A stretch of DNA of 64,000 bases from Xanthobacteraceae bacterium (lineage in GTDB: Bacteria; Pseudomonadota; Alphaproteobacteria; Rhizobiales; Xanthobacteraceae): NCBI GenBank assembly GCA_019745775.1, contig JAIESR010000063.1, positions 1 to 64,000 on the forward strand, written 5' to 3'. Numbering within the stretch: position 1 is the stretch's first letter; every line of letters starts with the position of its first letter. Shown here piece by piece: positions 1 to 8,276 of the stretch. Both the position numbers and the translations under genes were made by a program. The notes under the pieces were generated by a model. It did no database searches and was not told the DNA's origin. It saw nothing but the letters and a program-made list of their open reading frames with translations.

Positions 1-71
1 CCTTTACGTCAGACGAATGCGCTAACTACCTCGCCCATGCAGGATATGCTTCGTCCTAACTGGGAAATGCT

Positions 72-959
72 CTAGCGCTTCGCCTTTTCGCCGGCCGGCT
101 GCTCTTTCGTCCCCAACACATCCGCCAACCGCTGTTGCGCCGAACCGGGCTTGAGCGGCTGCTGCTGACTTTCGTGCGGGGCCCATCCTGACAACCACAC
201 GATCTCGAACGTCGCGCGCACGCGGCCGTCGGCATCGGCGAAGCGCTCGCCATAGATTTCGACCAGGCGCATCAGCGTCGCGCGCCTGAGCGGTTTGCGC
301 CGCCGTTCGGCGAGCACGTTGGTGGCCCCCATCCGGCGCAAATCCTGGAGCAAGGCGATCGGCGACGCGTAGCGCACGGTGACGCGATCGACGTCGGTGA
401 CCGGCAGCGCGAAGCCCGCGCGCTGGAGCAGCGCGCCGAGATCGCGCAGGTCGGCGAACGGCGCGACCCGCGGCGAAATACCATCCTCGATTTCCGCTTC
501 GGCCTGCGCAAACGCCCGGCGCAGCTCGGTGAGCGTCTCGCCGCCGGCCAGCGCCGCGAGGAACAGGCCGTCCGGCCGCAGCGCACGCCTGATCTGCACC
601 AGGACGCCGGGCAGGTCGTTGGCGAATTGCAGGGACAGCGCCGACGTGACGAGGTCGAGCGCGCCATCACGGAACGGCAGCGCCTCCTCGTCGGCGACCA
701 CCGCGAGCGAGCCCGTTGCGAACGGGCTCGCCGCAACCACCGTGCCGACCCTGCCGGTCGCCGCCAGTGCACGCCGCACCGCCTCGCCCGGCGTGCCGAG
801 ATCGACGGCCACGTCGAACCGCCGCAACACGACCGACAGCCGCTCGGCGATGTCCTCCGCCACCCGCCCGATCAGGAAATCCGACGCGCCCAGGCGCTCC
901 GCGCGGCGCCGCCGCGCGCGCAGCAATGGCCGGTCGAAGATGATGGGGCCCGTTGTCAT
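72..959 (-). CDS. NDUFAF5-like class I SAM-dependent methyltransferase family protein
   Basis: This 295-residue protein resembles the mitochondrial complex I assembly factor NDUFAF5, a methyltransferase-fold protein reported to hydroxylate an arginine of a complex I subunit. Shared features are the N-terminal FDRPLL stretch, an ADEEALPF-like segment (VADEEALPF), the SLQFANDLPG stretch, LRPDGLFLAALAGGETL, and a C-terminal WLSGWAPHESQQQP stretch. The usual glycine-rich motif I is altered: the segment reads DLGTPGEA where NDUFAF5 has DLGCGRG, so cofactor binding may differ. It is divergent from comF with a 287-base gap that holds an inverted repeat. The ATG at 959 has only a weak ribosome binding site. 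The family is fairly certain; an arginine-hydroxylase role in bacteria is inference. Confidence 0.85.
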   Translation of the reverse strand: MTTGPIIFDRPLLRARRRRAERLGASDFLIGRVAEDIAERLSVVLRRFDVAVDLGTPGEAVRRALAATGRVGTVVAASPFATGSLAVVADEEALPFRDGALDLVTSALSLQFANDLPGVLVQIRRALRPDGLFLAALAGGETLTELRRAFAQAEAEIEDGISPRVAPFADLRDLGALLQRAGFALPVTDVDRVTVRYASPIALLQDLRRMGATNVLAERRRKPLRRATLMRLVEIYGERFADADGRVRATFEIVWLSGWAPHESQQQPLKPGSAQQRLADVLGTKEQPAGEKAKR

Positions 960-1049
960 GCAATGAAACTCATAGCGCGTCTGCGCCGCACGTTCGAACT
1001 CTCCGTCGAGTGCGGTCGCGCCGCGGGTCGCCCCTCCCCCCGCGTTAGC

Positions 1050-1123
1050 GGCGGGGAGGGGTTGGGGGTGGGGGGCCCCTCAATCGGGCTCCAATAGCCC
1101 CCCACCCCCAACCCCTCCCCGCC
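1050..1123. repeat. 27-bp perfect inverted repeat between divergent genes
   Basis: Arms 1050-1076 and 1097-1123 are exact reverse complements of 27 bases, built from G-runs and C-runs and separated by 20 bases. A further C-rich half-arm lies at about 1031-1043. Nothing else is seen in the 960-1246 gap. It looks like a dispersed palindromic element or a strong hairpin between two divergent genes. Confidence 0.8.
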
Positions 1124-1246
1124 ATTCGCCATAGCGCGTCGAAGACGCGCGTCAACGCGCTTGTGGCGAATGGGAGGGAGGGGAGCGGAGAGGGCCGTCA
1201 TCGATGATGCATTGAGGGTACGGTGGTTGTTCGTTAGCCTCCCGGC

Positions 1247-2044
1247 ATGGAGACGGGCCTCGCCACCGCACCCTCACGTCCGAAGCGGCTCGGGCGCATC
1301 GCCGGGGCGCTGCGCGCGACCTTCGGCCTGGTCGTCGACGTGGCGCTGCCGCAGCTCTGCGCCGCCTGCCGCGAGCCGGTCGGCGATGCCGGCGTCTGCG
1401 CCGCCTGTTGGTCGAAGCTCTCGTTCATCGCCCCGCCCTATTGCGAGCGGCTCGGCATCCCGTTCACCTACGATCCCGGCCCCGGCATCCTGTCGATGGA
1501 AGCGATCGCCGATCCGCCGGCCTATCATCGCGCGCGCGCCGCGGTGCGCTACGACGACGTCGCGCGCACGCTCGTCCACGCGCTCAAATACGGCGACCGG
1601 CTGGATCTCGCGCCCACCATGGGCCGCTGGATGGCGACCGCCGGGAAACCTTTGCTGAACGATGCCGACACGCTGGTGCCGGTACCGCTGCACTGGCGCC
1701 GGCAATGGACGCGGCGCTTCAACCAGTCGGCGCTGCTCGCCGAGGTCGTCGCCAAGGCCGCCGATGTTCCGGTGAGCTACCGGGCGCTCAAGCGCGTGAA
1801 GCCCACACCGCAGCAGGTCGGCCTCTCGGCGGCGGCCCGCGCCCAGAATGTGCAGGGCGCGTTTCGGGTGTCGCCCGACGGCAAGGCCGAGGTCGCCGGG
1901 CGGCGGCTGATCCTCATCGACGACGTGCTCACGTCAGGCGCGACCATGGACGCCTGCGCCCGGGCGCTGCTGCGCGCCGGCGCCGCGCAGGTCGACGCAC
2001 TGGTATTCGCGCGGGTTGTGGCCGGGGCGCGCAATCCCATATAA
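1247..2044 (+). CDS. comF: ComF family protein (phosphoribosyltransferase-like)
   Basis: The protein has 265 residues. It has the two parts typical of ComF/GntX proteins: an N-terminal zinc-ribbon-like segment with paired cysteines (CAACREPVGDAGVCAACW) and a C-terminal type I phosphoribosyltransferase fold with a PRPP-loop signature, LIDDVLTSGATM. In competent bacteria ComF helps DNA uptake; in most alphaproteobacteria its role is unknown. It lies upstream of grxC and a nitrilase-family gene on the same strand, a familiar order in this group. The stop codon falls inside a 14-base tandem duplication. Family assignment is firm; substrate unknown. Confidence 0.9.
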   Translation: METGLATAPSRPKRLGRIAGALRATFGLVVDVALPQLCAACREPVGDAGVCAACWSKLSFIAPPYCERLGIPFTYDPGPGILSMEAIADPPAYHRARAAVRYDDVARTLVHALKYGDRLDLAPTMGRWMATAGKPLLNDADTLVPVPLHWRRQWTRRFNQSALLAEVVAKAADVPVSYRALKRVKPTPQQVGLSAAARAQNVQGAFRVSPDGKAEVAGRRLILIDDVLTSGATMDACARALLRAGAAQVDALVFARVVAGARNPI

Positions 2045-2058
2045 GCAATCCCATATAA
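2031..2058 (+). repeat. 14-bp perfect tandem direct repeat over the comF stop codon
   Basis: The unit GCAATCCCATATAA occurs at 2031-2044 and again at 2045-2058 with no mismatch. The first copy contains the last codons and TAA stop of comF; the second sits immediately before a possible GTG start for grxC at 2060. It looks like a recent slippage duplication. Confidence 0.9.
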
Positions 2059-2080
2059 AGTGGCTGGAACGGCCATTCAG

Positions 2081-2353
2081 ATGAGCAAAGTCGAAATCTA
2101 CACCACCCGCTATTGTCCCTATTGCATCTCGGCCAAGGCGCTGCTGAACCGCAAGAACGTGCAATTCACCGAGATCGACGTCAGCGGCGACCCCGCCGGG
2201 CGCGCCAGGATGATCGAACGCGCCAACGGCCGTATGACGGTGCCGCAGATTTTCATCGGCGAGGTGCATGTCGGCGGCAGCGACGACCTGCATGAGCTCG
2301 AATACGCCGGCAAGCTCGACGCATTGCTCAACGGAAAAGGACAAGCGGCATGA
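2081..2353 (+). CDS. grxC: Glutaredoxin 3 (dithiol)
   Basis: This is a small cytoplasmic thiol-disulfide oxidoreductase that uses glutathione to reduce disulfides and mixed disulfides. From the ATG at 2081 it has 90 residues, starts MSKVEIYTT and carries the dithiol active site CPYC at residues 12-15. The glutathione-binding TVPQIFI and GG(S)DDL segments are present. A GTG at 2060 would add seven residues; the ATG matches the normal family start better, but neither has a strong ribosome binding site. It overlaps the next gene by four bases (ATGA), so the two are probably translationally coupled. Confidence 0.95.
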   Translation: MSKVEIYTTRYCPYCISAKALLNRKNVQFTEIDVSGDPAGRARMIERANGRMTVPQIFIGEVHVGGSDDLHELEYAGKLDALLNGKGQAA

Positions 2354-3222
2354 CCACGACCTTCACCGTCGGTCTGGTGCAGATGCGCTCGGGCCAGGAC
2401 CCTGCGCGCAACCTCGACGCCGCCGCGAGGCTGATCGAAGAGGCCAAGGCGAACGGCGCCGACTATGTGCAGACGCCGGAGATGACCAACATCGTCGCCA
2501 ACAAGCGCGACGTGATGCTGGCCGCGACGACGGCGGAGGAGAGCGACCCGAGCCTCGCCGGCTTCCGCGCGCTGGCGCGGAAGCTCCGCATCCATCTCCA
2601 TATCGGCTCGCTCGCGATCAAGGTTTCGCCGGAACGCGCCGCCAACCGTTCGTTCCTGATCGATCCGCAAGGCGAGATCGTCGCGCGCTATGACAAGATC
2701 CACATGTTCGACGTCGACCTCGCGGGCGGCGAGAGCTACCGCGAGTCGCGCAGCTACCGGCCGGGCGAGCAGGCGGTGGTCGCCGAGCTGCCGTGGGGCC
2801 GGCTCGGCCTGACCATCTGCTACGACCTGCGCTTCCCGACGCTGCACCGGGCGCTGGCGGAGACCGGCGCGTCGTTCATCGCGAGCCCGGCCGCCTTCAC
2901 CAAGCAGACCGGCGAGGCGCACTGGCATGTGCTGCTGCGCGCCCGCGCGATCGAAAACACGTCCTTCGTGTTCGCGGCGGCGCAGGGCGGCCGCCACGAG
3001 GATGGCCGCGACACCTTCGGCCATTCACTGGTCATTGACCCCTGGGGGCGTATCCTCGCCGAGGGCGGTACCGAGCCGGGTGTGGTGATGGCCAAGATCG
3101 ATCCAACCGAGGTCGCGACCGTGCGGGCGCGGATCCCCTCGCTGCAGCATGGCCGCCGTTTCGAGATGATCGATCCGTCGACCAAGCCGATCCCGCTGCA
3201 CGCGGTCGGAGGCTCGTCATGA
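2350..3222 (+). CDS. Carbon-nitrogen hydrolase (nitrilase superfamily, Nit-type amidase)
   Basis: This 290-residue cytoplasmic protein has the complete nitrilase-superfamily triad: Glu44 in TPEMTN, Lys116 in RYDKIHMFD and Cys157 in LTICYDLRFP. The RYDKIHMFDVD and ICYDLRFP blocks match the Nit1/Nit2 branch, whose members hydrolyse deaminated glutathione or omega-amides, so metabolite repair is a reasonable guess. The start overlaps the grxC stop by four bases and its stop overlaps the following DUF1178 gene by four bases, so grxC, this gene and DUF1178 look like one transcription unit. The link to glutaredoxin fits a glutathione-related role, but the substrate is inferred. Confidence 0.92.
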   Translation: MTTTFTVGLVQMRSGQDPARNLDAAARLIEEAKANGADYVQTPEMTNIVANKRDVMLAATTAEESDPSLAGFRALARKLRIHLHIGSLAIKVSPERAANRSFLIDPQGEIVARYDKIHMFDVDLAGGESYRESRSYRPGEQAVVAELPWGRLGLTICYDLRFPTLHRALAETGASFIASPAAFTKQTGEAHWHVLLRARAIENTSFVFAAAQGGRHEDGRDTFGHSLVIDPWGRILAEGGTEPGVVMAKIDPTEVATVRARIPSLQHGRRFEMIDPSTKPIPLHAVGGSS

Positions 3223-3722
3223 TCCGCTACGCGCTGGCGTGCGCGAAGGGCCACGGCTTCGAGAGCTGGTTCCAGAATTCCGCCGCCTACGACAAGCAGG
3301 CGAAGCGCGGCCTGATCGAATGCCCGGTCTGCGGCAACAACAAGGTCGAGAAGGCGCTGATGGCGCCGACGCTCTCCGGCACCAAGAAACGCGGCCGGCC
3401 ATCGATCCCGTCTGTGATGCCGGCGCGCATCCCCGAGCCGTCCGAAGTGCCGACGGCTGCGATCCAAGCACCGGCGCCTGTCGCCATGGTATCGCCGGAG
3501 GAGCGCGAGTTCCGCACCAAGCTCAAGGAGCTGCGCGACCACCTGACCAGGAACGCCGACAATGTCGGCCGCAAGTTTCCGGAAGAAGCCCGCAAGATGC
3601 ACTACGGCGAGACCGAGCACCGCTCGATCTACGGCGAGGCTTCACCGGAAGAGGCGAAGGAGATGCACGAAGAAGGCATCGAATTCCATCCGCTGCCGGT
3701 GCTGCCCGACGAGCGGAACTAG
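3219..3722 (+). CDS. DUF1178 family protein
   Basis: This 167-residue cytoplasmic protein belongs to DUF1178, a family common in alphaproteobacteria with no assigned function. The N-terminus, MIRYALACAKGHGFESWF, and a CPVCG pair near residue 38 suggest a rubredoxin-like zinc ribbon. The middle is rich in proline and alanine and probably flexible. The C-terminal part has an EEARKMHYGE segment and an HRSIYGEAS stretch typical of the family. It is the third gene of a grxC-nitrilase-DUF1178 unit and overlaps the nitrilase stop by four bases. Confidence 0.9.
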   Translation: MIRYALACAKGHGFESWFQNSAAYDKQAKRGLIECPVCGNNKVEKALMAPTLSGTKKRGRPSIPSVMPARIPEPSEVPTAAIQAPAPVAMVSPEEREFRTKLKELRDHLTRNADNVGRKFPEEARKMHYGETEHRSIYGEASPEEAKEMHEEGIEFHPLPVLPDERN

Positions 3723-3744
3723 CCGTACAGGCTCACGCTGAGCA

Positions 3745-4023
3745 TCACCGCCTGCGCGACTGCGGCAGGTCGCATTGGGGCACGCAGCCGAGCTTCGGAT
3801 CGGACCGGTACCAGCACCGGTGCTTTACGCCGTCCCGAACGATCACGAAGATCGACATGATGCAGGCCTTCGACCTGGGACGGTCATTCGGCGCAGGATC
3901 GCTCGGCTGTGCAACGGCCGGCGCGACCAAGGCGAGCGCCAGGAGACCCAAAGCGAAAAGCAGAGCGCGCGAAGACGCTGTCATCAGCCTTGGCTGAATT
4001 GAATTCCAGGCACTCTCGCTCAT
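3745..4023 (-). CDS. Small secreted cysteine-containing protein, unknown function
   Basis: This 92-residue protein is not recognised. A hydrophobic stretch, LLFALGLLALALVAPAVAQ, ends in an AVA-Q signal peptidase site, so the mature product is a periplasmic peptide of about 55 residues. It holds four cysteines (in ACIMSIF, HRCWY and LGCVPQC), which could form two disulfides. The ATG at 4023 is preferred because GGGAG lies six bases upstream; ATGs at 4050 and 3984 are alternatives. It is convergent with the DUF1178 gene, 22 bases away. Confidence 0.6.
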   Translation of the reverse strand: MSESAWNSIQPRLMTASSRALLFALGLLALALVAPAVAQPSDPAPNDRPRSKACIMSIFVIVRDGVKHRCWYRSDPKLGCVPQCDLPQSRRR

Positions 4024-4113
4024 CGTCAACTCCCTCGATGGGCTGTGCAATCAGGCCTGCGCTCAGCCATTAGACGGGCGCGCGACGCGGCAGGTTCAGC
4101 GAAACGCGCGGGC

Positions 4114-5007
4114 CTAATGCGCCCACACCAGCGCGGCGACCCCGATCACGATCAGCACGATGCCGAGCGCCTCGCGCCGCGTGGTCGCCTGCTTGAACAC
4201 GAACGACGAGATCGCCTGCGCGAACAGGACCTCGACCAGCGCGAGCGTGCGCACGCTGGCGGCGGTGGCCAGCGCAAAGGCCAGGAACCAGAACTGCGAG
4301 GCGAACGCGCCGAGGAAACCGGCGAGCAGCGACGGCCGCCAATGCCGCATGATCGCGCCGAGCACCTTGGGCTCGCGCAGCGCGAGCCAGGCCGACAGCA
4401 CCGCGCATTGGATGACGAGCCCGACGGCGAGCGTGTAGGTCGCGGCCATCACATAGCTCGGGTGGCCGAGGCTGAGAATCGCGCCGCGATAGCCGACCGC
4501 CGACAGCGCGAACATGCTGCCGGCGGCGATGCCGAGACACGTCGCGCGCACGTCGAGCCTGGTACCGGGCTTCAACGCCATGATCACCACGCCCGTCGTG
4601 GCGATCAGGATCGCCGCACCCATCGGCAACGTGACGATGTCGCCGAGGAACACGAGGCCGAACAACGCCGCCTGCACCGGCTCGGTCTTGATGTAGGCAT
4701 AGACAACAACGAAGGACCGATCGCTCATCGCCGCGAGCATCAGCGCGGTGGCGGCGATCTGCGCGATCGAGCCCTGCAGGATCCATGGCCAGTAGACCGC
4801 CGACGGGCTCGGCAGGACCTGCCCGCTGGCGATCAGCACGATGACCAGGAACACCAGTGCGAACGGCAGGCCGAACAGGAAGCGCACATGGGTGGCGCCG
4901 GCAGTGCCGAGCGAGGCGGTGAGCTCGCGCTGGGTGGCGTTGCGGACGGTCTGGGCGGCAGCGGCGACGATCGTGAACAGCGCCCAGAGCCAGGAGGCCT
5001 CGAGCAT
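4114..5007 (-). CDS. EamA/DMT-superfamily transporter
   Basis: This 297-residue inner-membrane protein has about ten hydrophobic segments arranged as two EamA-like halves, as in drug/metabolite transporters that export amino acids, metabolites or toxic compounds. The N-terminal half contains a TQRELTASLGTAGATHVRFLF-type stretch, and the second half ends in VLIVIGVAALVWAH. The start is the ATG at 5007, which shares its A with the ubiG stop (TGATG), so it is probably translated by coupling to ubiG. The longer open frame upstream is only a shadow of ubiG. Substrate unknown. Confidence 0.88.
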   Translation of the reverse strand: MLEASWLWALFTIVAAAAQTVRNATQRELTASLGTAGATHVRFLFGLPFALVFLVIVLIASGQVLPSPSAVYWPWILQGSIAQIAATALMLAAMSDRSFVVVYAYIKTEPVQAALFGLVFLGDIVTLPMGAAILIATTGVVIMALKPGTRLDVRATCLGIAAGSMFALSAVGYRGAILSLGHPSYVMAATYTLAVGLVIQCAVLSAWLALREPKVLGAIMRHWRPSLLAGFLGAFASQFWFLAFALATAASVRTLALVEVLFAQAISSFVFKQATTRREALGIVLIVIGVAALVWAH

Positions 5008-5759
5008 CAGGCGGCCTTCTCCGCCGTCACCATGTAGTTGACGTCCATGTCGCTCGAAATCTGCCAGCGGTCGGCAATGAGGTTGTAGACGACGCCGGTC
5101 TCCTCGACGACCTTGAGGCCATGGCGCTCGATTGCGGCCTCGAGCTCGTCGGGCGTCACGAACTTGTCCCACTGATGCGTGCCACGCGGCAGCCAGCCGA
5201 GCACATACTCGGCGCCGACGATCGCGAGCGCGAAGCTCTTCATCGTGCGGTTGAGCGTGGCCGCGATCATCAGCCCGCGAGGCTTCACCATCTCGGCGCA
5301 GCGCTTGATGAACAGCGACACATCGGCGACGTGCTCGACCACCTCCATGGCGAGCACGATGTCGAAGCGCTCGCCGGCGTCGGCCAGGGCCTCCGCGGTG
5401 GCGATACGATAGTCGATCGCGAGCCCGCTCTGCGCGGCATGCACCCGCGCCGCCTCGATATTGGCGGCCGCCGGGTCGGCGCCGACCATGTCGGCCCCCA
5501 GTCGGGCCAAAGGCTCGCTCAGGATGCCCCCGCCGCAGCCGATGTCCAGGATGCGCAGCCCTGCGAGGCTGTCGAGCTGCTTCGGATCGCGGTCGAACCG
5601 CCGGCAGGCCGCTTCCTTGATGTAACCGAGGCGGACTGGGTTGAACTTGTGCAGCACGCCCATCTTGCCGCGCGGGTCCCACCACGTGGCGGCCAGCCGC
5701 TCAAAACGGGCGATCTCGTCGGCATCAACGGTGGGACTTTCGGGCTTCGCAGCAGCCAT
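5007..5759 (-). CDS. ubiG: Bifunctional 2-polyprenyl-6-hydroxyphenol methylase / 3-demethylubiquinol 3-O-methyltransferase
   Basis: UbiG performs both O-methylation steps of ubiquinone biosynthesis. The 250-residue protein has the family N-terminus with [22 protein letters not shown], the SAM-binding motif [19 protein letters not shown], the post-motif EVVEHVADV, and a C-terminal TGVVYN segment. The start at 5759 is chosen because a GGAGAGG-type ribosome binding site lies just upstream. It is divergent from lysC, an arrangement common in Rhizobiales, and is followed by an EamA gene whose start overlaps its stop by one base. Confidence 0.96.
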   Translation of the reverse strand: MAAAKPESPTVDADEIARFERLAATWWDPRGKMGVLHKFNPVRLGYIKEAACRRFDRDPKQLDSLAGLRILDIGCGGGILSEPLARLGADMVGADPAAANIEAARVHAAQSGLAIDYRIATAEALADAGERFDIVLAMEVVEHVADVSLFIKRCAEMVKPRGLMIAATLNRTMKSFALAIVGAEYVLGWLPRGTHQWDKFVTPDELEAAIERHGLKVVEETGVVYNLIADRWQISSDMDVNYMVTAEKAA

Positions 5760-5865
5760 CAGAGCCTCTCCGGGCCGCGGTTGCAGCCCCATTGCCTCGC
5801 CGCTATGTATACGCGCCTTTTGGCCCGGCGGCTTGCGGCAATATCTTGCCGTCCCCGGGCTGCGT

Positions 5866-5891
5866 ATCAGAAGACTTGATCAGAAGACTTG
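5866..5891 (+). repeat. 13-bp perfect tandem direct repeat just upstream of lysC
   Basis: The unit ATCAGAAGACTTG occurs at 5866-5878 and 5879-5891, ending seven bases before the lysC ATG at 5899. It lies in the ubiG-lysC intergenic region and displaces whatever sequence originally preceded the start codon. It may be a slippage duplication or a repeated regulatory site. Confidence 0.85.
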
Positions 5892-5898
5892 GTTTTCC

Positions 5899-7152
5899 AT
5901 GGCCCGCCTGGTGATGAAATTCGGCGGAACCTCGGTCGCCGATCTCGACCGAATCCGCAATGTCGCGCAGCACGTGAAGCGCGAGGTCGACGCCGGCCAC
6001 GAGGTCGCCGTCGTGGTCTCCGCCATGGCCGGCAAGACCAACGAGCTGGTGGCCTGGTGCCGCGACGCCGCGCCCCTGCACGACGCCCGCGAATACGACG
6101 CGGTGGTCGCCTCCGGCGAGCAGGTCACCGCGGGGCTGCTCGCGATCGTGCTGGAAGGGATCGGCGTCAATGCGCGCTCCTGGCAGGGCTGGCAGCTGCC
6201 GATCGTCACCTCCAACGCCCACGGCGCGGCGCGCATCCTCTCGATCAACGGCGGCGAGCTGGTCGCTCGTTTCAAGGAGCGCGGCGAGGTCGCGGTGATC
6301 GCGGGCTTCCAGGGCATCCACAAGGACACCGGCCGCATCACCACGCTCGGCCGCGGCGGCTCCGACACCTCGGCGGTCGCGATCGCGGCCGCGATCCAGG
6401 CCACGCGCTGCGACATCTACACCGACGTCGACGGCGTCTACACCACCGACCCGCGCGTGGTGCCGCGCGCCCAGCGCCTCGACAAGATCGCCTATGAAGA
6501 GATGCTCGAATTCGCGTCGCTCGGTGCCAAGGTGTTGCAGGTGCGCTCGGTCGAGCTCGGCATGATTCACAATGTGCGGATCTTCGTGCGCTCGAGCTTC
6601 GACAAGCCGGGCGACATCGATCCGCATGGCGAGCCGCCAGGAACGCTGATTTGCGGCGAGGAGGAGATCGTGGAGCAACAAGTCGTCACCGGTATCGCCT
6701 TCTCCAAGGACGAGGCGCAAATCTCGATCCGCCGCATCGCCGACAAGCCCGGCGTCGCAGCCGCGATCTTCGGTCCGCTGGCCGAGGCCAGCATCAATGT
6801 CGACATGATCGTGCAGAACGTCTCCGCCGACGGTCAGACCACCGACCTCACTTTCACGGTGCCGGCCGCCGACTACGAGCGCGCCGCCGACGTGCTGGCC
6901 AAGGCGCGCAAGGCCATCGGCTATGAGCGGCTCGACGGCGCGACCGACGTGGCCAAGGTGTCGGTGATCGGCGTCGGCATGCGCAGCCATGCCGGCGTCG
7001 CCGCCAAGGCGTTCAAGGCGCTGGCCGAGCGCCAGATCAACATCCGCGCGATCACCACCTCGGAGATCAAGTTCTCGCTGTTGATCGACGCCGAATACAC
7101 CGAGCTCGCGGTGCGCACGCTGCATCATCTGTACGAGCTGGACAAAGCATAG
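5899..7152 (+). CDS. lysC: Aspartate kinase
   Basis: Aspartate kinase phosphorylates L-aspartate, the first step towards lysine, threonine and methionine. The 417-residue protein starts MARLVMKFGGTSVAD, with the kinase KFGGTS signature near residue 7. It has the TLGRGGSDTSAVAIA and CDIYTDVDGVYTTDPR blocks of the catalytic domain, then two ACT domains that normally bind feedback inhibitors (one around VEQQVVTGIAFSKDEAQISI, another near VSVIGVGMRSHAGVAAKAF). The ATG at 5899 is set by homology; no strong ribosome binding site is visible because of the 13-base duplication. Its neighbours ubiG and ptsP follow the usual alphaproteobacterial order. Confidence 0.97.
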   Translation: MARLVMKFGGTSVADLDRIRNVAQHVKREVDAGHEVAVVVSAMAGKTNELVAWCRDAAPLHDAREYDAVVASGEQVTAGLLAIVLEGIGVNARSWQGWQLPIVTSNAHGAARILSINGGELVARFKERGEVAVIAGFQGIHKDTGRITTLGRGGSDTSAVAIAAAIQATRCDIYTDVDGVYTTDPRVVPRAQRLDKIAYEEMLEFASLGAKVLQVRSVELGMIHNVRIFVRSSFDKPGDIDPHGEPPGTLICGEEEIVEQQVVTGIAFSKDEAQISIRRIADKPGVAAAIFGPLAEASINVDMIVQNVSADGQTTDLTFTVPAADYERAADVLAKARKAIGYERLDGATDVAKVSVIGVGMRSHAGVAAKAFKALAERQINIRAITTSEIKFSLLIDAEYTELAVRTLHHLYELDKA

Positions 7153-7245
7153 GCCGTTAACGCTAAACGGCGGCTGCGGCGCCCTTTTCGCCGCTCGATG
7201 AACGTGGCGACGCCTTGGCGCGACCAATGCAAATCAGCGTCCAGG

Positions 7246-8001
7246 ATGGAAAGCCACGTGACTGCTATAGACAATTCGTCGGCGGCGCCGGTCGAAGGGC
7301 CGCGCTACGGCCGGTTCCTGCGCCGTTTCCAGGCCGCAATCATCGATGCTGTCGTCATCGTGGTGGCGATCTTCGGGGCGGTGTTCATCGCGATCACGCT
7401 GAATTCGGAGAACCTGGCGCGGACGCTCGGATTCTCGATCGCCATCGGCTGGCTGCTCTACGAGCCGCTCCTGGTCGCGCTCACCGGCAGCACGGTCGGC
7501 CACTATCTCTGCAATCTGCGCGTCGTCGACAACAGGACCGGCGGCAACATCAATTTCTTCAAGGCCGTGCTGCGGACCCTGCTCAAGGCGGTGCTCGGCT
7601 GGCTCTCGTTCGTCACCATGGCGACGACGCTGCGCCACCAGGCGATTCATGACCTCGCTACCAAATCGACGGTGCAGATTCGTAACGCGGCAGATGCGAG
7701 CCCGCATCACTACACCCACGAGCAGACGGAGCTATCGAGCCCGGGGATGCCGTCAGGCGGCCGCCGCCTGCTGGTGACGGGTCTTTACCTGGTGACGGTC
7801 ACCGTGGTCTTTGTGGCGTTCGCCCTGGCGATCGAAGGTCAGTTCTCGCCGGCCTGCCTCAACGACGATCGCTGCACCCGCGGCGAAGAGCTGGCGTTCA
7901 CTGCCCTCGGCCTGAGCTGGATCGTGGCGCTCGTGATCGCGATCATCCTCGGCTGGCGCGGCCTCCTGCCCGGTGCGCGCAAGGTCCGGACGGGATCGTA
8001 G
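7246..8001 (+). CDS. RDD family membrane protein
   Basis: This protein of about 251 residues has an RDD domain with three to four hydrophobic segments, beginning with YGRFLRRFQAAIIDAVV (the first conserved arginine and aspartate) and including the LYEPLLVALTGSTVGHYLCNLRV block. A second hydrophobic part near the C-terminus, LLVTGLYLVTVTVVFVAFAL, adds a further pair of membrane segments around a short loop with two cysteines. RDD proteins are loosely linked to ion transport or membrane maintenance; the function here is unknown. The start is uncertain: ATGs at 7198 and 7246 and a GTG at 7258 (with GGAAAG upstream) are all possible. Confidence 0.8.
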   Translation: MESHVTAIDNSSAAPVEGPRYGRFLRRFQAAIIDAVVIVVAIFGAVFIAITLNSENLARTLGFSIAIGWLLYEPLLVALTGSTVGHYLCNLRVVDNRTGGNINFFKAVLRTLLKAVLGWLSFVTMATTLRHQAIHDLATKSTVQIRNAADASPHHYTHEQTELSSPGMPSGGRRLLVTGLYLVTVTVVFVAFALAIEGQFSPACLNDDRCTRGEELAFTALGLSWIVALVIAIILGWRGLLPGARKVRTGS

Positions 8002-8145
8002 GCTCGGCGTCGCTAGCGACCAACCGTCGCTGGCGGATCGAACAGTCTTCTATGCTCTTCGCCAATCCAGAAATCGCCCCGCAACGGCTTTTGATGCAAT
8101 AGCCGGCCTCATGGCGCTTTCCCCGCTTCCCGGCCCGCGTTTGGC

Positions 8146-8173
8146 TTGCGGTTTGCATGCGGCATTCGCTATA
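8146..8173 (+). promoter_or_regulatory. Candidate housekeeping promoter for ptsP
   Basis: A TTGCGG hexamer at 8146-8151 is followed after 16 bases by GCTATA at 8168-8173, which fits the alphaproteobacterial -10 pattern GCTANA. It lies about 100 bases before ptsP, in a 275-base gap with no gene. Seen by eye only. Confidence 0.3.
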
Positions 8174-8276
8174 GGCCATGGGTGGATGCGCTCGCAGGTG
8201 ACCGGCCTCGCGGGTGCACTTTCCAGACTGAGTAGCGCCCGAGCCTCCCGCCCGGGCCACCACCGAGGATCTCGCC

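Noticed and set aside
1050-1123. Insertion sequence terminal repeats
   Set aside because: Only 20 bases separate the arms and no transposase or target duplication is seen.
4114-5685. A 523-residue open frame covering the EamA gene and most of ubiG
   Set aside because: The upstream half is an antisense-free shadow frame of ubiG; the EamA start at 5007 overlaps the ubiG stop and gives the normal family length.
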